Below, in pieces: positions 63,700 through 64,000 of a stretch of DNA of 64,000 bases (position 1 is the first letter of the stretch; each line of letters starts with the position of its first letter). Source of the stretch: Rhodospira trueperi. GTDB taxonomy: Bacteria; Pseudomonadota; Alphaproteobacteria; Rhodospirillales; Rhodospirillaceae. The notes beneath the pieces were generated by a model, which did no database searches, was not told the DNA's origin, and saw only the letters and a program-made list of their open reading frames with translations. The stretch covers positions 106,174 through 170,173 of the forward strand of contig NZ_FNAP01000010.1 in the NCBI RefSeq assembly GCF_900101965.1, in the 5' to 3' direction. The translations under genes and the position numbers were made by a program.

Positions 63700-64000
63700 A
63701 TGTCCGAGCCGTCCCCCGACGCGACCACCAATGCCGCCGCCACGCTGCCGAAGCCGGTCATCGCCTTCCAGGGCCTGCCCGGCGCCTATTCGCACGCCTG
63801 CTGTCTGGCGGCCTATCCGAACATGGACCCGCTGTCGCGCGCGGCGTTCGAGGACGTCATGGCCGCCGTGCGCGACGGCAAGGCGCTGTACGCAATGATC
63901 CCCATCGACAACTCGGTGGCTGGGCGGGTGGCCGACATCCACCATCTGCTGCCGGGCTCCGGGCTGCACATCGTCGCAGAGCACTTCCTGCGCGTGAACC
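63700..64000 (+). CDS. pheA: Prephenate dehydratase, N-terminal part
   Basis: Only the first 100 codons are in the window. After a 19-residue polar leader the sequence reads 'VIAFQGLPGAYSHACCLAAY', the standard beginning of the prephenate dehydratase catalytic domain. 'FEDVMAAVRDGKALYAMIPIDNSVAGRV' (quoted in part) follows, where the I-P-I/x-N-S segment lines the active site. There is no chorismate mutase domain in front, so it is the monofunctional type making phenylpyruvate, probably with a C-terminal ACT domain outside the window. Confidence 0.93.
   Translation, partial: MSEPSPDATTNAAATLPKPVIAFQGLPGAYSHACCLAAYPNMDPLSRAAFEDVMAAVRDGKALYAMIPIDNSVAGRVADIHHLLPGSGLHIVAEHFLRVN

Overview
The window is high-GC DNA, roughly two thirds G+C by eye, and densely packed with housekeeping genes. 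It reads as a chromosomal segment of an alphaproteobacterium, most likely of the order Rhodospirillales. That placement is an inference. It rests on the gene families present (an HdaA-type DnaA regulator, DUF2125, DUF3422, DUF2066, NnrU, a fused ThiS-ThiG, an NrtR-controlled nadA-nadC pair) and on the local gene orders (dnaB-alr-mlaE-mlaF; purM-purN divergent from DUF2066-pgsA-like-hda; secG-pyrG-kdsA-eno). No rRNA, tRNA, CRISPR array, prophage or intact insertion sequence was recognised.

Layout. 0-3 kb: a cut-off PAS-domain protein, arfB, grxC, a NarL/FixJ response regulator and sufE, all leftward. 3-13 kb: aspS; nrtR with nadA-nadC; a VOC protein and a PuuA-like glutamine synthetase (leftward); a universal stress protein; and an ABC-2 exporter pair. 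13-16.5 kb: pyrF, trpF, a DUF3422 membrane protein and a beta-carbonic anhydrase in one rightward run. 16.5-17 kb: a 463-bp non-coding element. 17-27 kb: an SLC13-type carrier, ggt, a SixA-like phosphatase, hda/pgsA-like/DUF2066 (leftward), purM-purN, a methyltransferase and paaY. 27-32 kb: a small hypothetical gene, dnaB, alr, mlaE and mlaF. 32-48 kb: a four-PAS GGDEF-EAL protein, a formyltransferase-like gene, rarD, a quinone-related run (COQ10-like SRPBCC, ubiE, menA), chaC, DUF2125, thiS-thiG, mrp/apbC, hflK-hflC, an EAL protein and uppP. 49-64 kb: gltD-gltB, an NnrU protein, a very large DUF2339 membrane protein, eno/kdsA/pyrG/secG (leftward) and the start of pheA.

How the genes work together. 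Several compact pathway groups are visible: NAD synthesis with its own regulator, de novo purine synthesis (purM, purN), ammonia assimilation (gltD, gltB), quinone modification, thiazole synthesis for thiamine, and the HflKC module that modulates FtsH. Glutathione turnover appears twice (ggt, chaC). Two c-di-GMP proteins suggest signalling, though not linked to any pathway here.

The least ordinary material is non-coding. At 16481-16943 lies an element with perfect 18-bp terminal inverted repeats and a flanking 6-bp direct repeat (GCCCGA), which is the signature of a miniature transposable element. Inside it sit three tandem copies of an 87-bp double hairpin with GTAG-like ends, and similar GTAG-headed double hairpins lie at 31353 and 41739. 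In front of nadA there are two palindromes of identical architecture that are good candidates for NrtR operators, with a terminator-like hairpin between them.
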